A stretch of 64,000 nt of DNA from Oscillospiraceae bacterium (GTDB taxonomy: Bacteria > Bacillota > Clostridia > Oscillospirales > JAAYXM01). The notes beneath the pieces were generated by a model, which had not been told where the DNA came from, ran no database searches, and saw only the letters and a list, made by a program, of their open reading frames with translations. This document shows, piece after piece, positions 26,186-35,926 of the stretch. Position 1 is the stretch's first letter. Each line of letters starts with the position of its first letter. Location: NCBI GenBank assembly GCA_015067485.1, contig SVMJ01000001.1, positions 62,001-126,000 on the forward strand, given 5' to 3'. The position numbers and the translations under genes are program-made.

Positions 26186-27151
26186 TTACAGAATTACGAT
26201 AAAGAGATAGTACATCAGCGGGATCGTGATAACGGAAAGTGTATGTGAAACCACGGTCATCGATGCACCTGTACTGGTATCGCCGCCGTATGCCGCCGGG
26301 AACACGATGGTATTCATTCCAAGCGGAGTTGCAAATGCGATCAGAATGAGCGTCATGATGTCTTTGCTTGCACCAATCAGATTCAAAAGCAACATGAAGA
26401 ATGCCGGAATCACGATCAGACGCAACGCGGTAACAATGTAGATTCGCTTATCGGAAAGAAGTTTACGGATATCGTATTCACCGATAATCATACCTGCAAG
26501 AAGCATTGCAATCGGACCCATGCAGGGAGAAAGATTGTCAAACGCACTGATCGCAAACTGCGGCACATACTGTTCGACGTTCAAAAGCCCACAAATCATA
26601 CCGAGTACCAGCGCAATGATGGGCGGCGCCGTCAAACTTTTTCGCATATTTGCCCAAAACGAACACTGCCCCTTCGGAATCAGAATATAAAGCCCCCATG
26701 AATGGCAAACAATACCGACAATAAATGTCAGCATCAAATACTGGAACAGGAACGCATCGCCCCAAATGCCCAGGACGATGAAGTTTCCCATGAACCCATA
26801 ATTCCCGAACGTCAGAGCATACTTATAGACATTTCTCTGATATTCCAGTTCCGGCGATGCTTTCGAATTTCTCACAAACAGTTTGGACACGGGATATGCG
26901 AGCCCAACTGCAAGGAATACAAAGACCGCGCCATAAAGGATGAGTGAGCTGTGTTTTGTGAAATTTTCAACCGTGCAATTACGCAACTGATTGACAAACG
27001 TCAGCGCAGGAAGGAGTACAAACGTTTCAAGTTTTGAGAGTGCAGTTCCTGTGATACTCGGAACCAACTCCTTTTTTCGCAAAAAGAATCCAATCAAAAT
27101 AAGGCTCGCCATCATCATTAATTGCTGCAAAGCCAGCTTGAAAATTTCCAC
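26186..27151 (-). CDS. AEC-family (auxin efflux carrier-like) transporter
   Basis: 321-residue membrane protein with about ten helices in two inverted halves, N-terminal LILIGFFLRKKELVPSITG and C-terminal FATPLGMNTIVFPAAYGGD. Bacterial members move malate and other carboxylates or unknown substrates. I start at the second GTG (27151), 9 nt after GAGGT; the GTG at 27160 abuts that site. Its promoter has its -35 box inside the fba terminator stem. Confidence 0.85.
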   Translation of the reverse strand: MEIFKLALQQLMMMASLILIGFFLRKKELVPSITGTALSKLETFVLLPALTFVNQLRNCTVENFTKHSSLILYGAVFVFLAVGLAYPVSKLFVRNSKASPELEYQRNVYKYALTFGNYGFMGNFIVLGIWGDAFLFQYLMLTFIVGIVCHSWGLYILIPKGQCSFWANMRKSLTAPPIIALVLGMICGLLNVEQYVPQFAISAFDNLSPCMGPIAMLLAGMIIGEYDIRKLLSDKRIYIVTALRLIVIPAFFMLLLNLIGASKDIMTLILIAFATPLGMNTIVFPAAYGGDTSTGASMTVVSHTLSVITIPLMYYLFIVIL

Positions 27152-27190
27152 CAGACCCACACCTCTGTTTGAACCATAAAATCTCTCGTC

Positions 27191-27219
27191 AGTATATCAC
27201 AAAAAAAGAAACCCTGCAA
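27191..27219 (-). promoter_or_regulatory. Promoter of the AEC-holA operon, nested in the fba terminator
   Basis: Minus strand TTGCAG, 17 nt, TATACT. The -35 hexamer (27219-27214) belongs to the distal arm of the fba terminator hairpin, and the spacer contains its T-run. Confidence 0.6.
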
Positions 27220-27238
27220 CCAAAAGATTGCAGGGTTT
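27201..27238 (-). terminator. Terminator of fba
   Basis: 11-bp perfect arms AAACCCTGCAA and TTGCAGGGTTT (27228-27238 and 27209-27219), eight-base loop, then CTTTTTTT on the minus strand. Confidence 0.9.
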
Positions 27239-27248
27239 TAAAACCTTG

Positions 27249-28178
27249 TTAGATTTTGTCGTTACTGCCGAGTACGTTGATGATCTTGTGTTTGACAAGT
27301 TCCTTGATGTTAGCACGTGCCGGGGACAGATACTGACGCGGGTCGAAATGATCCGGATGCTGTGCGAAGTATTCGCGAACGGTACCGGTCATTGCAAGAC
27401 GCAGGTCGGAGTCGATGTTGATTTTGCAAACAGCCATACCTGCTGCTTTGCGGAGCATGTCTTCCGGAACGCCCTGTGCGCCCGGCATGTTGCCGCCGTT
27501 TGCATTGATCATGTCAACATACTTCGGAATGACCGAGGATGCGCCATGAAGAACGATCGGGAAATTCGGCAAACGCTTGGAGATTTCATCCAAGATGTCA
27601 AAACGAAGGCGCGGTTCGCCTTTGAACTTGAATGCGCCGTGGCTGGTACCGATTGCGATTGCAAGGGAGTCAACGCCGGTGCGTTCAACAAATTCTTCAA
27701 CTTCTGCCGGATTGGTGAACTGTGCATCTTCTTCACTGACGTTAACGTCATCTTCGATGCCTGCGAGCTTACCGAGCTCGCCTTCAACGACAACGCCGTG
27801 TGCGTGTGCGTAGTCAACGACCTGCTTGGTGAGTGCAATGTTGTCTTCAAAAGAGTGCTTGGAACCGTCGATCATAACGGAAGTGAAGCCGCCGTCGACG
27901 CAAGACTTACAAACTTCGAAGGAATCACCGTGGTCGAGGTGCACGCAGATCGGAAGATTGGTATCTTCGATCGCTGCTTCGATCAACTTCATCAAATAAA
28001 CGTGCTTTGCATACTTTCTTGCGCCGGCCGAAACCTGGAGAATCAACGGAGAGTTGACTTCCTTTGCAGCTTCGGTAATGCCCTGAACAATTTCCATGTT
28101 GTTGACATTGAATGCGCCGATTGCGTATCCGCCTTCATATGCTTTGCGGAACATTTCTGTGGATGTTACGAGTGGCAT
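27249..28178 (-). CDS. fba: Fructose-bisphosphate aldolase, class II
   Basis: Zinc-dependent aldolase splitting fructose 1,6-bisphosphate in glycolysis. 309 residues, of the FbaA/GatY-like class IIB group: GAFNVNNMEI near the start, the zinc histidines in HLDHGDSFEVC and the LHGASSV loop, GTSHGAFK in the substrate loop, and NIDSDLRLAMT near the C-terminus. The ATG at 28178 follows AGTAGGAGATGTG. It is a single-gene unit with its own promoter and terminator. Confidence 0.96.
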   Translation of the reverse strand: MPLVTSTEMFRKAYEGGYAIGAFNVNNMEIVQGITEAAKEVNSPLILQVSAGARKYAKHVYLMKLIEAAIEDTNLPICVHLDHGDSFEVCKSCVDGGFTSVMIDGSKHSFEDNIALTKQVVDYAHAHGVVVEGELGKLAGIEDDVNVSEEDAQFTNPAEVEEFVERTGVDSLAIAIGTSHGAFKFKGEPRLRFDILDEISKRLPNFPIVLHGASSVIPKYVDMINANGGNMPGAQGVPEDMLRKAAGMAVCKINIDSDLRLAMTGTVREYFAQHPDHFDPRQYLSPARANIKELVKHKIINVLGSNDKI

Positions 28179-28209
28179 AAAACACATCTCCTACTTTAGA
28201 TTTTTTATT

Positions 28210-28238
28210 ATTGTACCAATCTTATTGCATAAAATCAA
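28210..28238 (-). promoter_or_regulatory. Promoter of fba
   Basis: Minus strand TTGATT, 17 nt, TACAAT, ending 32 nt before the fba ATG. The rest of the 146-bp gap between polC and fba shows no clear terminator. Confidence 0.7.
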
Positions 28239-28324
28239 GGGGTTATACAAAAAAACTGCACACTCTTTCATATTTTCGGCATAATTACGGATTTCATCCG
28301 ATTCTACACCGAATTTCATGTCAT

Positions 28325-31300
28325 TTAGAACAGTGACATTTGACTGCTCTGCGGAATCTCGTCGAGCACATGGTTTTCGTTTAAGAGTTCCACCACCGCT
28401 TTTGAGACCTTCGCACAGCGATTTTGCATCTCTTCAACCGAAAGGAATTCGCTCTTTTCTCGTTCTGCCATAATTCCGCGTGCAGCAACTTCGCCAAGCC
28501 CCGGGATCGCGGTAAACGGCGGAAGCAGTCCCTTTTCGGTGATTTGGAAATCCACCGCATCGGATCGATATAAGTCGATTGGTTCGAAGCGGAATCCACG
28601 TGCATAGAATTCGTGGCAAACTTCGAGCGTTACCAGCATTTCCTTTTCGACCGGGCTGGGCTTTTCCTTCTTCTGGATTTCTTCCATTTTCGCAAGAACC
28701 ACCGCATCCCCGTTGATCATGCAAGTCGCATCAAATGCTTTTGCACGGACCGAGAAATACGCTGCGTAGAATGCAAGCGGCTGATGCACCTTAAACCATG
28801 CGATGCGGAACGCCATCATAACGTACGCGACCGCGTGCGCTTTCGGGAACATATATTTGATCTTCTTGCAGGAATCAATGTACCATTGCGGTACACCGTG
28901 TTCCGCCATTTCGGCTTCCCATTCAGGTTTAAGTCCTTTGCCCTTACGCACGCTTTCCATGATGGTAAAGGAGAGTTTTGACTCAACCCCCTTGGAAATC
29001 AAATACAACATGATGTCATCACGTGCGCAAATGACTTCTTTCAGCGTGGCTTGTCCACTTTTTACCAGCGTTTGCGCATTGTTGAGCCAAACATCAGTAC
29101 CGTGGGACAGGCCGGAAATACGCACCAGTTCGTCAAAGGTCTGCGGTTGGGTGTCAAGCAGCATTTCGCGAACAAATTTTGTGCCGAATTCCGGGACTGC
29201 AACCGAACCTGTTTTACCGAGAATGGGGTCTTCCTCGATTCCGAGTACCTGCAAGGATGTGAAGATGCTCATGGTGTCCGGATCATCGAGCGGAACTTTT
29301 CTCGCATTGAGCCCGGTGAGAAGTTCCAGCATTCTGATCATGGTGGGATCATCGTGCCCCAGCAGGTCAAGTTTTAAGATATTATCGTGGATAGAGTGGT
29401 AGTCAAAGTGCGTGGTAATAATGTCACTGGTGCAGTCATTTGCAGGATGTTGGATGGGTGAAAAGTCGTAAATCTCCTTTTCTTTCGGAACGATCATAAC
29501 ACCGCCCGGATGCTGACCCGTTGTGCGTTTGATGCCTGTGCATCCAACCACCATACGCCCTTCTTCCGCACGTGTAACATGGACTTCACGCTCTTCCAGA
29601 TACTTACGCACAAATCCAAACGCGGTGTTTTTCTGTACCGCCGCGATCGTCCCCGCACGGAAGACGTTGTCTTCCCCGAAAATTTCAATCGTATGACGAT
29701 GGGCTCGTCCCTGATACTCACCCGAGAAGTTTAAGTCAATATCAGGCGTCTTATCCCCGTCAAATCCAAGGAACGTCGCAAACGGGATATCAAACCCGTC
29801 TTTTTGATAGGGCGTTCCACAATTGGGACACATACGGTCTGGCATATCGACGCCCGCGCCGTAACCTTGATTTTCAACGAATTCGGAATGTTTACAGTTT
29901 GGGCAACGATAATGCGGCGCGAGTGCATTTACCTCAGTGATGCCCGAGAAATATGCAACCACAGATGAACCGACCGAACCACGTGATCCAACGAGATATC
30001 CTTCTTCAATCGAGCGGGAAACCAGTTTCTGCGCGATGATATACATGACATCAAATCCGTGCGTAGTGATTTTATCGAGTTCGTATTCCAAGCGGTCATC
30101 GACGATTTTCGGAAGCGGGTCGCCATAGAGCTCGCGTGCACGTGCACGACACATATTGACCAGTTCTTCTTTCGATCCTTCAATGGACGGCGGATACTGC
30201 TCTTTCGGGATCGGGCGAATTGCTTCGCACATTTCCGCAATCTTATTGGGATTTTTCACGACTACTTCGTATGCGCGGTCTTCCCCGAGATACGAGAATT
30301 CTTCCAGCATCTCATCGGTGGTCTTCAGATACAGCGGTGCCTGGTTATCAGCATCAGCAAAGCCTTTGCCCGCCATCAACACACGGCGGTAAACTTCGTC
30401 GTGCGGCTCTAAAAAGTGTACATCGCCCGTCGCAACTGTCATCTTCCCAAGTTCGTCGCCGAGTTTCAGCACCTTACGATTGAAATCGCGAATGGTATCA
30501 AGAGACTCTGCTAAGCCCTTCTCCACCATAAACGCATTGTTTCCGACAGGCTGAATTTCGAGATAGTCATAATAACTTGCAATTTCGCGCAGTTCTTCAT
30601 CCGGGCGACCTGCCACGATTGCGGCATAGAGTTCCCCTGCTTCGCAGGCAGACCCAATGATGAGTCCTTCTCTGTACTGATCAAGCACACTGCGCGGAAC
30701 AATGGGACGCTTGTTGTAATACTTGAGATGTGCGAGCGATACGATCTTATACAAGTTTTTCAGCCCGACATAGTTCTTGACCAAAATGATTTGGTGATAC
30801 GGGCGTACCTTGCCCACTTTCCCTGCTGATAAATTGGTCAGATCCGCATTGATTTCGCTGACTCGTTTCGTGCCGGAAGATTCTTTGAGCATTGCAAAGA
30901 ATCGAATCAGCATATAAGCAACGGTTGCCGCATCGTCGGCTGCACGGTGATGCGTAAAACTCGGGAGTTCCAACGCCTGTGCGACCACATTCAGACGGTG
31001 GCGCGACAAATCGGGAAGCAGAACGCGTGCCATCGCCAACGTATCGAGCGATACAAAGTCATACTCGATTTCAAGGCGTTCTGCCGCAAGTTTTAAGAAT
31101 CCGATATCAAAATCCGCATTGTGTGCGACCAAGACACGACCGTTTGCAAACGCAAGGAATTCGCGTAAAGCCGGTTCAATTGTCGGCGCGTCCTTGACCG
31201 TTTCATTGCTGATCCCGGTCAGCTGGGTGATTTTTTCCGAAATCGGCATCATCGGATTCACGTATGTATGGAAGGTCTCTGCGATCTCACCGTTTCGCAA

Positions 31301-32650
31301 TACGGTTGCCGCGATTTCCGTAACCCCATCCACCTTCGGATTCAAGCCGGTTGTTTCAATGTCAAAACAGACAAACTCGCCCGTGAGCGGTGTATCGGAA
31401 GTACCTACCAAAGCGCGGATTGGTTTTGCATTGTTGACAAAATATGCTTCCACACCGTAGATGATTTTGATCTGGTGCTTTTCTGCAGCTTTCATCGCAT
31501 CCGGGAACGCCTGCACCACACCATGGTCGGTTACCGCAATCGCAGAATGGCCCCAATATGCGGCGCGTTTTGCCAAATCATCAAACGAAGTCATACCGTC
31601 CATTTCAGACATATTGGTATGCAGATGAAGTTCCACGCGCTTTTCTTGCGCGTTGTCTTTTCGGATTTCTTTGTTGGTTTCCATGATATTCTGCGCTTTC
31701 AGCACAATATCCTGCGCATACATATCATAATTCAGTTGCCCGTGAACACGCAAACGCATTCCGGGTTTGATGACTTTCGCGAGTTCTTTTCCTTCTTCCA
31801 TCGGCATCGCTCTGCTCACGCGGAGAGAACCGCTGTAGTCTGTAATATCAAATTTCAGGATAAACAAATCACGTGCGGTGATTTCCACATGATCTGTTTC
31901 AAATACATCGCCTTCAACCGTAACTTTACCGAAAGAATCGTCAAGTCCTTTCATGGGAACAACCGCATCAAATTGCGCTTTCCCGAGAAGCGCATCCCCT
32001 TCCACCTTGGAAAGTTTCTTGCTTGCCATTTTCCCATCCCAAGGCTTCTTGATCGGTGCATCTTCTTTTTTCGGGCGCGATTCAACTTTGGGCATCGCGG
32101 CAATTCGCTTTGCATTTTCTTCCATCAGGCGTTCATGCAACGCTTCGATTTCGCGTGCTTGGTCTTCTTCCGAGCGTGCAATTGTTTCAAGTTCCACCGG
32201 AACACGTATTTCAAACGATTTCAAAACTTCTCGCTGGAGTTTGCGCACGCATTCTTTCAGATATTCTTCGCCGCCGTTTGGGAGCCGAATGACCAATTTC
32301 TCACCATCCCAAACCCATTCGGACCCGGTCAAATACGCACAAACGCCCGGGAAATCCGCAATCATCCGTTCTTTCAGACCGTCGAAATATTCTGCATTCA
32401 GCAGGTTTTCATGATAACGGATTTTGAGATTCAACCCGCCCAAATGAAAGCGCTCAACCAATGCTTTTTTTGCAGCAGAAACTGCCGCTCCGTCGCATAA
32501 CACGTCAGAGTGGACAACTAAATTCAAAGTATTGGTTTCTTTTTGAATCGAGATGGATTCCACCAAAGCATCGCATATCGGATTATGGGGTTCTTCCCCC
32601 ATGCCGATATGGAATACTTCGTAGAATGTCATACGTTCTTTCTGCTCCAT
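28325..32650 (-). CDS. polC: DNA polymerase III alpha subunit, PolC type
   Basis: Gram-positive replicative polymerase of 1441 residues with built-in proofreading. In order: an N-terminal polymerase III region, an OB fold (near 240-330), a PHP domain split around LHLHTNMSEMDGM (about 345), the exonuclease FVCFDIETTGLNP (about 425), a zinc-binding segment with CPNCKHSEF and MCPNCGTPY, and the polymerase palm with PDIDLNFSGEYQ. It overlaps ispG by 22 bp; the ATG at 32650 has GAGG 7 nt upstream, while an ATG at 32632 (overlapping the ispG stop as ATGA) is an alternative. Confidence 0.97.
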   Translation of the reverse strand: MEQKERMTFYEVFHIGMGEEPHNPICDALVESISIQKETNTLNLVVHSDVLCDGAAVSAAKKALVERFHLGGLNLKIRYHENLLNAEYFDGLKERMIADFPGVCAYLTGSEWVWDGEKLVIRLPNGGEEYLKECVRKLQREVLKSFEIRVPVELETIARSEEDQAREIEALHERLMEENAKRIAAMPKVESRPKKEDAPIKKPWDGKMASKKLSKVEGDALLGKAQFDAVVPMKGLDDSFGKVTVEGDVFETDHVEITARDLFILKFDITDYSGSLRVSRAMPMEEGKELAKVIKPGMRLRVHGQLNYDMYAQDIVLKAQNIMETNKEIRKDNAQEKRVELHLHTNMSEMDGMTSFDDLAKRAAYWGHSAIAVTDHGVVQAFPDAMKAAEKHQIKIIYGVEAYFVNNAKPIRALVGTSDTPLTGEFVCFDIETTGLNPKVDGVTEIAATVLRNGEIAETFHTYVNPMMPISEKITQLTGISNETVKDAPTIEPALREFLAFANGRVLVAHNADFDIGFLKLAAERLEIEYDFVSLDTLAMARVLLPDLSRHRLNVVAQALELPSFTHHRAADDAATVAYMLIRFFAMLKESSGTKRVSEINADLTNLSAGKVGKVRPYHQIILVKNYVGLKNLYKIVSLAHLKYYNKRPIVPRSVLDQYREGLIIGSACEAGELYAAIVAGRPDEELREIASYYDYLEIQPVGNNAFMVEKGLAESLDTIRDFNRKVLKLGDELGKMTVATGDVHFLEPHDEVYRRVLMAGKGFADADNQAPLYLKTTDEMLEEFSYLGEDRAYEVVVKNPNKIAEMCEAIRPIPKEQYPPSIEGSKEELVNMCRARARELYGDPLPKIVDDRLEYELDKITTHGFDVMYIIAQKLVSRSIEEGYLVGSRGSVGSSVVAYFSGITEVNALAPHYRCPNCKHSEFVENQGYGAGVDMPDRMCPNCGTPYQKDGFDIPFATFLGFDGDKTPDIDLNFSGEYQGRAHRHTIEIFGEDNVFRAGTIAAVQKNTAFGFVRKYLEEREVHVTRAEEGRMVVGCTGIKRTTGQHPGGVMIVPKEKEIYDFSPIQHPANDCTSDIITTHFDYHSIHDNILKLDLLGHDDPTMIRMLELLTGLNARKVPLDDPDTMSIFTSLQVLGIEEDPILGKTGSVAVPEFGTKFVREMLLDTQPQTFDELVRISGLSHGTDVWLNNAQTLVKSGQATLKEVICARDDIMLYLISKGVESKLSFTIMESVRKGKGLKPEWEAEMAEHGVPQWYIDSCKKIKYMFPKAHAVAYVMMAFRIAWFKVHQPLAFYAAYFSVRAKAFDATCMINGDAVVLAKMEEIQKKEKPSPVEKEMLVTLEVCHEFYARGFRFEPIDLYRSDAVDFQITEKGLLPPFTAIPGLGEVAARGIMAEREKSEFLSVEEMQNRCAKVSKAVVELLNENHVLDEIPQSSQMSLF

Positions 32651-33711
32651 TCCATATCCTCTGCTACTTCTTTTGCCAATTTGATTAGTTCTTCCACGAT
32701 GGAATCCATCGGGACTTTTTTCACGATCTCGCCTTTGCGGAACAGCAATCCATCGCCATTCCCGCCTGCCATACCGACATCCGCTTCGCGCGCTTCACCC
32801 GGCCCGTTCACAGCACAACCCATCACCGCGACCTTGAGCGGTGCACGGATCTCTTTGAGACGCGCTTCCACTTCACCCGCGATACGGATGAGTTCAATGC
32901 GGCATCTGCCACAAGTCGGGCAGGAAATCAATTCAGGTGTTTCGGTGGACAGACCGCACGCGTGCAATATCTGCTGCGCGCTCAACACTTCTTCGACAGG
33001 GTCTGCCGTGAGCGAAACACGGATGGTATCCCCGATCCCGTCGCACAGCAAACTTCCGATCCCAATCGCGGATTTGATACTGCCCATCTGTGCGGTGCCT
33101 GTTTCGGTTACGCCCAAATGTAGCGGATACGCGGTTTTCTCCGCAAGTAAACGATATGCTTCAATCGTTTTTTGCACATTCGATACCTTGATTGAGATGC
33201 AAATATCATCAAAATCGCATTGATTCAAAAGAGCGACGTGTTCGAGTGCGGATTCCACCAGAGCCTCGGGGCAAACACTACCGTATTTTTGAAGTAATTT
33301 CTTATCCAGCGATCCGCCGTTGACCCCAATGCGAATCGGGATCGATGCACCCGTACACGCATCTGCAACTGTGCGAACACGCTCGGAATCACCGATATTT
33401 CCGGGATTGATGCGAATTTTATCCATTCCTGCACGGACCGCTTCGAGCGCCAATCTCCAATCAAAATGGATGTCTGCAACCAAAGGAACAGGAGAGCCTT
33501 TTCGAATATCGTGAAGCGCGGTCGCCGCTTCCATATCGGGAACTGCCAAACGCACAATTTCACACCCAGCATCCGCAAGTCGCTTGATTTGGGCAAGGGT
33601 TGCATTGACATCGCGGGTATCGGTGTTACACATAGACTGAACACGAATCGGCGCGCCACCGCCAATTTGAATGCCACCTACTGAAATTGTTTTCGAATCA
33701 CGTCGTTTCAT
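32629..33711 (-). CDS. ispG: 4-hydroxy-3-methylbut-2-en-1-yl diphosphate synthase
   Basis: Iron-sulfur enzyme of the MEP isoprenoid route that converts MEcPP to HMBPP. 360 residues: the TIM barrel begins VGGIQIGGGAPIRVQSMCNT, and the three cluster cysteines lie in ISCPTCGRCRIEL and GCAVNGPGEA near the C-terminus. It shares the operon with dxr, cdsA and uppS, so precursor supply and undecaprenyl use are co-expressed. It starts 12 bp after rseP. Confidence 0.97.
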   Translation of the reverse strand: MKRRDSKTISVGGIQIGGGAPIRVQSMCNTDTRDVNATLAQIKRLADAGCEIVRLAVPDMEAATALHDIRKGSPVPLVADIHFDWRLALEAVRAGMDKIRINPGNIGDSERVRTVADACTGASIPIRIGVNGGSLDKKLLQKYGSVCPEALVESALEHVALLNQCDFDDICISIKVSNVQKTIEAYRLLAEKTAYPLHLGVTETGTAQMGSIKSAIGIGSLLCDGIGDTIRVSLTADPVEEVLSAQQILHACGLSTETPELISCPTCGRCRIELIRIAGEVEARLKEIRAPLKVAVMGCAVNGPGEAREADVGMAGGNGDGLLFRKGEIVKKVPMDSIVEELIKLAKEVAEDMEWSRKNV

Positions 33712-33723
33712 GTTATGTTCCCC

Positions 33724-34758
33724 TTATGCAAAAATCAACTTCCAAACGTCCTGAAATGCAACGAACACCATAAATCCCATCAAAAGGATCATGCCTGCTG
33801 CATGAACATACCCTTCATATTTCGCACTAATCGGCTTCCCGCGGATCAATTCCAAGAGCAAAAACAGAAGTCTGCCACCGTCCAATGCAGGAATCGGAAG
33901 TAAGTTCATAATTCCGAGATTGATTGAGATAAACGCAACCAAAAACAGGAGCGAGAACAGCGAGGTTTGTGCGGTCTCTACCATGATTTTGCCGATCCCG
34001 ATCGGGCCTGCCATATCTTGCATTCCTGCCTGCCCCGTGAGCAGTTGAACCAAGCCGAGTTTGACCATACGCACCAGATTATACGCGTTTTGGAAAATCA
34101 GTTTCAGTTTACCAAAAAATGTACTCTCTTCGGTTTCAAACAAAACACCGTAGTTTTGCACGGTTTTTCCATCACGCTCGTACTCGTGCAGTTCAAATTT
34201 TACATCTTCGAGTTCAACGGTTTCATCTCCGCGTTTGAGTTTCAAATCATAATACGGTGCATCCGTTCCGATCTGCAATGCGGTTACAATGTCATTTGCA
34301 AGATGGATGCGATAGCCGTCAATCGAGATGAAGGTATCGCCGGGAAGAATCCCCGATTCGCCCATGATCTCGGGGACGATTTCAGAGACCGTTGGTGTCA
34401 CCCAACGCTCGGTCGGGGCAAGAAATACTGCGAGAAGCAGCACCCCTGCAAGTAGGTTCATCGCAGAGCCTGCGACCACGATCAAAATCCGCTTCCACAC
34501 ATTTTTTGAGCCGAATGCCTTTGGGTCGGCACTTTCTCGGTCTTCCCCTTCCATTGCGCAGAAGCCACCGATGGGTAAAATGCGCAGAGCATAAACCGTT
34601 TCACCTTTTGTAAATCGAAAGATTGCGGGACCCATGCCAAGTGCAAACTCGTTGACACGCACCCCACACATCTTTGCAGTGATAAAATGCCCGAATTCAT
34701 GAATGAAAATCAAGAAGCCAAATGCCAAAACGGCAAGTAAAATATAAATATCAATCAC
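33724..34758 (-). CDS. rseP: Site-2 intramembrane metalloprotease RseP
   Basis: 344-residue membrane zinc protease that clears signal peptides and cleaves anti-sigma factors. The zinc site HEFGH is at residues 20-24 and the second ligand in NLLPIPALDGGRLLF. A PDZ domain sits between (GILPGDTFISIDGYRI), which distinguishes it from the shorter SpoIVFB. The gene overlaps dxr by 4 bp. It is in the standard cdsA-dxr-rseP-ispG order. Confidence 0.95.
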   Translation of the reverse strand: MIDIYILLAVLAFGFLIFIHEFGHFITAKMCGVRVNEFALGMGPAIFRFTKGETVYALRILPIGGFCAMEGEDRESADPKAFGSKNVWKRILIVVAGSAMNLLAGVLLLAVFLAPTERWVTPTVSEIVPEIMGESGILPGDTFISIDGYRIHLANDIVTALQIGTDAPYYDLKLKRGDETVELEDVKFELHEYERDGKTVQNYGVLFETEESTFFGKLKLIFQNAYNLVRMVKLGLVQLLTGQAGMQDMAGPIGIGKIMVETAQTSLFSLLFLVAFISINLGIMNLLPIPALDGGRLLFLLLELIRGKPISAKYEGYVHAAGMILLMGFMVFVAFQDVWKLIFA

Positions 34759-35915
34759 CCTTTTTCGGGGCGTACCCCGAAGATAGAATAGATATGTTCG
34801 CGCGCCGCGCGATCTGCATCCAGCACGGATTCAAGTGTTGGATGCGCCTTAAGTGCTATTGTTTCCATTGCACTACCCACCGATTCCCCGATTTGTGTAA
34901 AACCGATCTTCTTCTCAAGGAACAACGCGACCGCCACTTCATTCGCTCCGTTTAACACCGCGCCTGCGGTTTTGCCCGTGCGTGCGGCTTGCATCGCGTA
35001 TCGGAGGCACGGAAAAGCATCGAGATCCGGCTGAGCAAATGTCATTTGTGAGATTTTACTAAAATCAAGCGGTTTTCCTTCAAACGGAACGCGGTTCGGA
35101 AAGTTTAGCGCATATGCGATTGGAAGTTTCATATCGGGTGTTCCGAGTTGTGCAATCACCGCACCGTCACAGAATTCCACCATAGAATGGATAATGCTTT
35201 CCCGATGCACCACGACTTCGATTTGGTCAGGTGTCACCCCAAAGAGCCACATGGCTTCAATGAATTCCAGACCCTTGTTCATTAGGCTTGCGGAATCCAC
35301 TGTGATTTTGCTGCCCATCGACCAGTTCGGATGACGGAGTGCCTGTTCAAGCGTTACATGTTTGAGTTCTTCTTTGGTCTTTCCGAAAAACGGACCCCCC
35401 GATGCGGTAAGCAGCAGTTTTTTCACTTCTCTTTCTGCACCGCCGCGAAGGCTTTGGAAAATGGCGGAGTGTTCGGAATCCACAGGAAGCAACTTGACAT
35501 TCGCGCGTTTTGCACGTTCAGTTACCAATTCACCCGCACAAACCAAGGTTTCTTTGTTTGCGAGCGCGATGTCTTTTCCTGCATCGATTGCGGCAAGGGT
35601 CGGGAGAAGTCCAACCATACCGACCACCGCGGTCAGCACGCACTCTGCCTGCGGCATAGATGCCGCCGAAACCAAGCCTTGCATTCCACTCTCGACGCGG
35701 ACGTTCGTATCTGCAAGGCGAATTTTCAAATCTTTTGCCGCATTTTCGTCAAATGCAACCACCAGTTCCGGATGGAATTCTCGCGCTTGCTCTTCCAAAA
35801 GTCGAGCGTTGCGATTGGTTGTCAAAGCACAGGGGTGGATACCGAATTCGCGGATGAGTTCAATCGTTTGCGTTCCGATTGAACCGGTTGAACCCAAAAC
35901 AGATAACTCTTTCAT
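34755..35915 (-). CDS. dxr: 1-deoxy-D-xylulose 5-phosphate reductoisomerase
   Basis: Second step of the MEP pathway, NADPH and divalent metal dependent. 386 residues. The nucleotide-binding loop LGSTGSIGTQTIELI opens the protein; the metal and substrate residues are in LPVDSEHSAIFQSL, TASGGPFF and NWSMGSKITVDSASLMNKG. It begins 11 bp after cdsA and overlaps rseP as ATGA. Confidence 0.97.
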   Translation of the reverse strand: MKELSVLGSTGSIGTQTIELIREFGIHPCALTTNRNARLLEEQAREFHPELVVAFDENAAKDLKIRLADTNVRVESGMQGLVSAASMPQAECVLTAVVGMVGLLPTLAAIDAGKDIALANKETLVCAGELVTERAKRANVKLLPVDSEHSAIFQSLRGGAEREVKKLLLTASGGPFFGKTKEELKHVTLEQALRHPNWSMGSKITVDSASLMNKGLEFIEAMWLFGVTPDQIEVVVHRESIIHSMVEFCDGAVIAQLGTPDMKLPIAYALNFPNRVPFEGKPLDFSKISQMTFAQPDLDAFPCLRYAMQAARTGKTAGAVLNGANEVAVALFLEKKIGFTQIGESVGSAMETIALKAHPTLESVLDADRAAREHIYSIFGVRPEKG

Positions 35916-35926
35916 ACTTCCTCCGT

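Noticed and set aside
27228-28199. Plus-strand open frame of 323 codons
   Set aside because: Antisense to fba and carries Cys/Phe-rich shadow sequence.
31268-32500. Plus-strand open frame of 410 codons
   Set aside because: Antisense to polC; the polymerase frame has all its domains, and the antisense product is Phe/Arg/His-rich.
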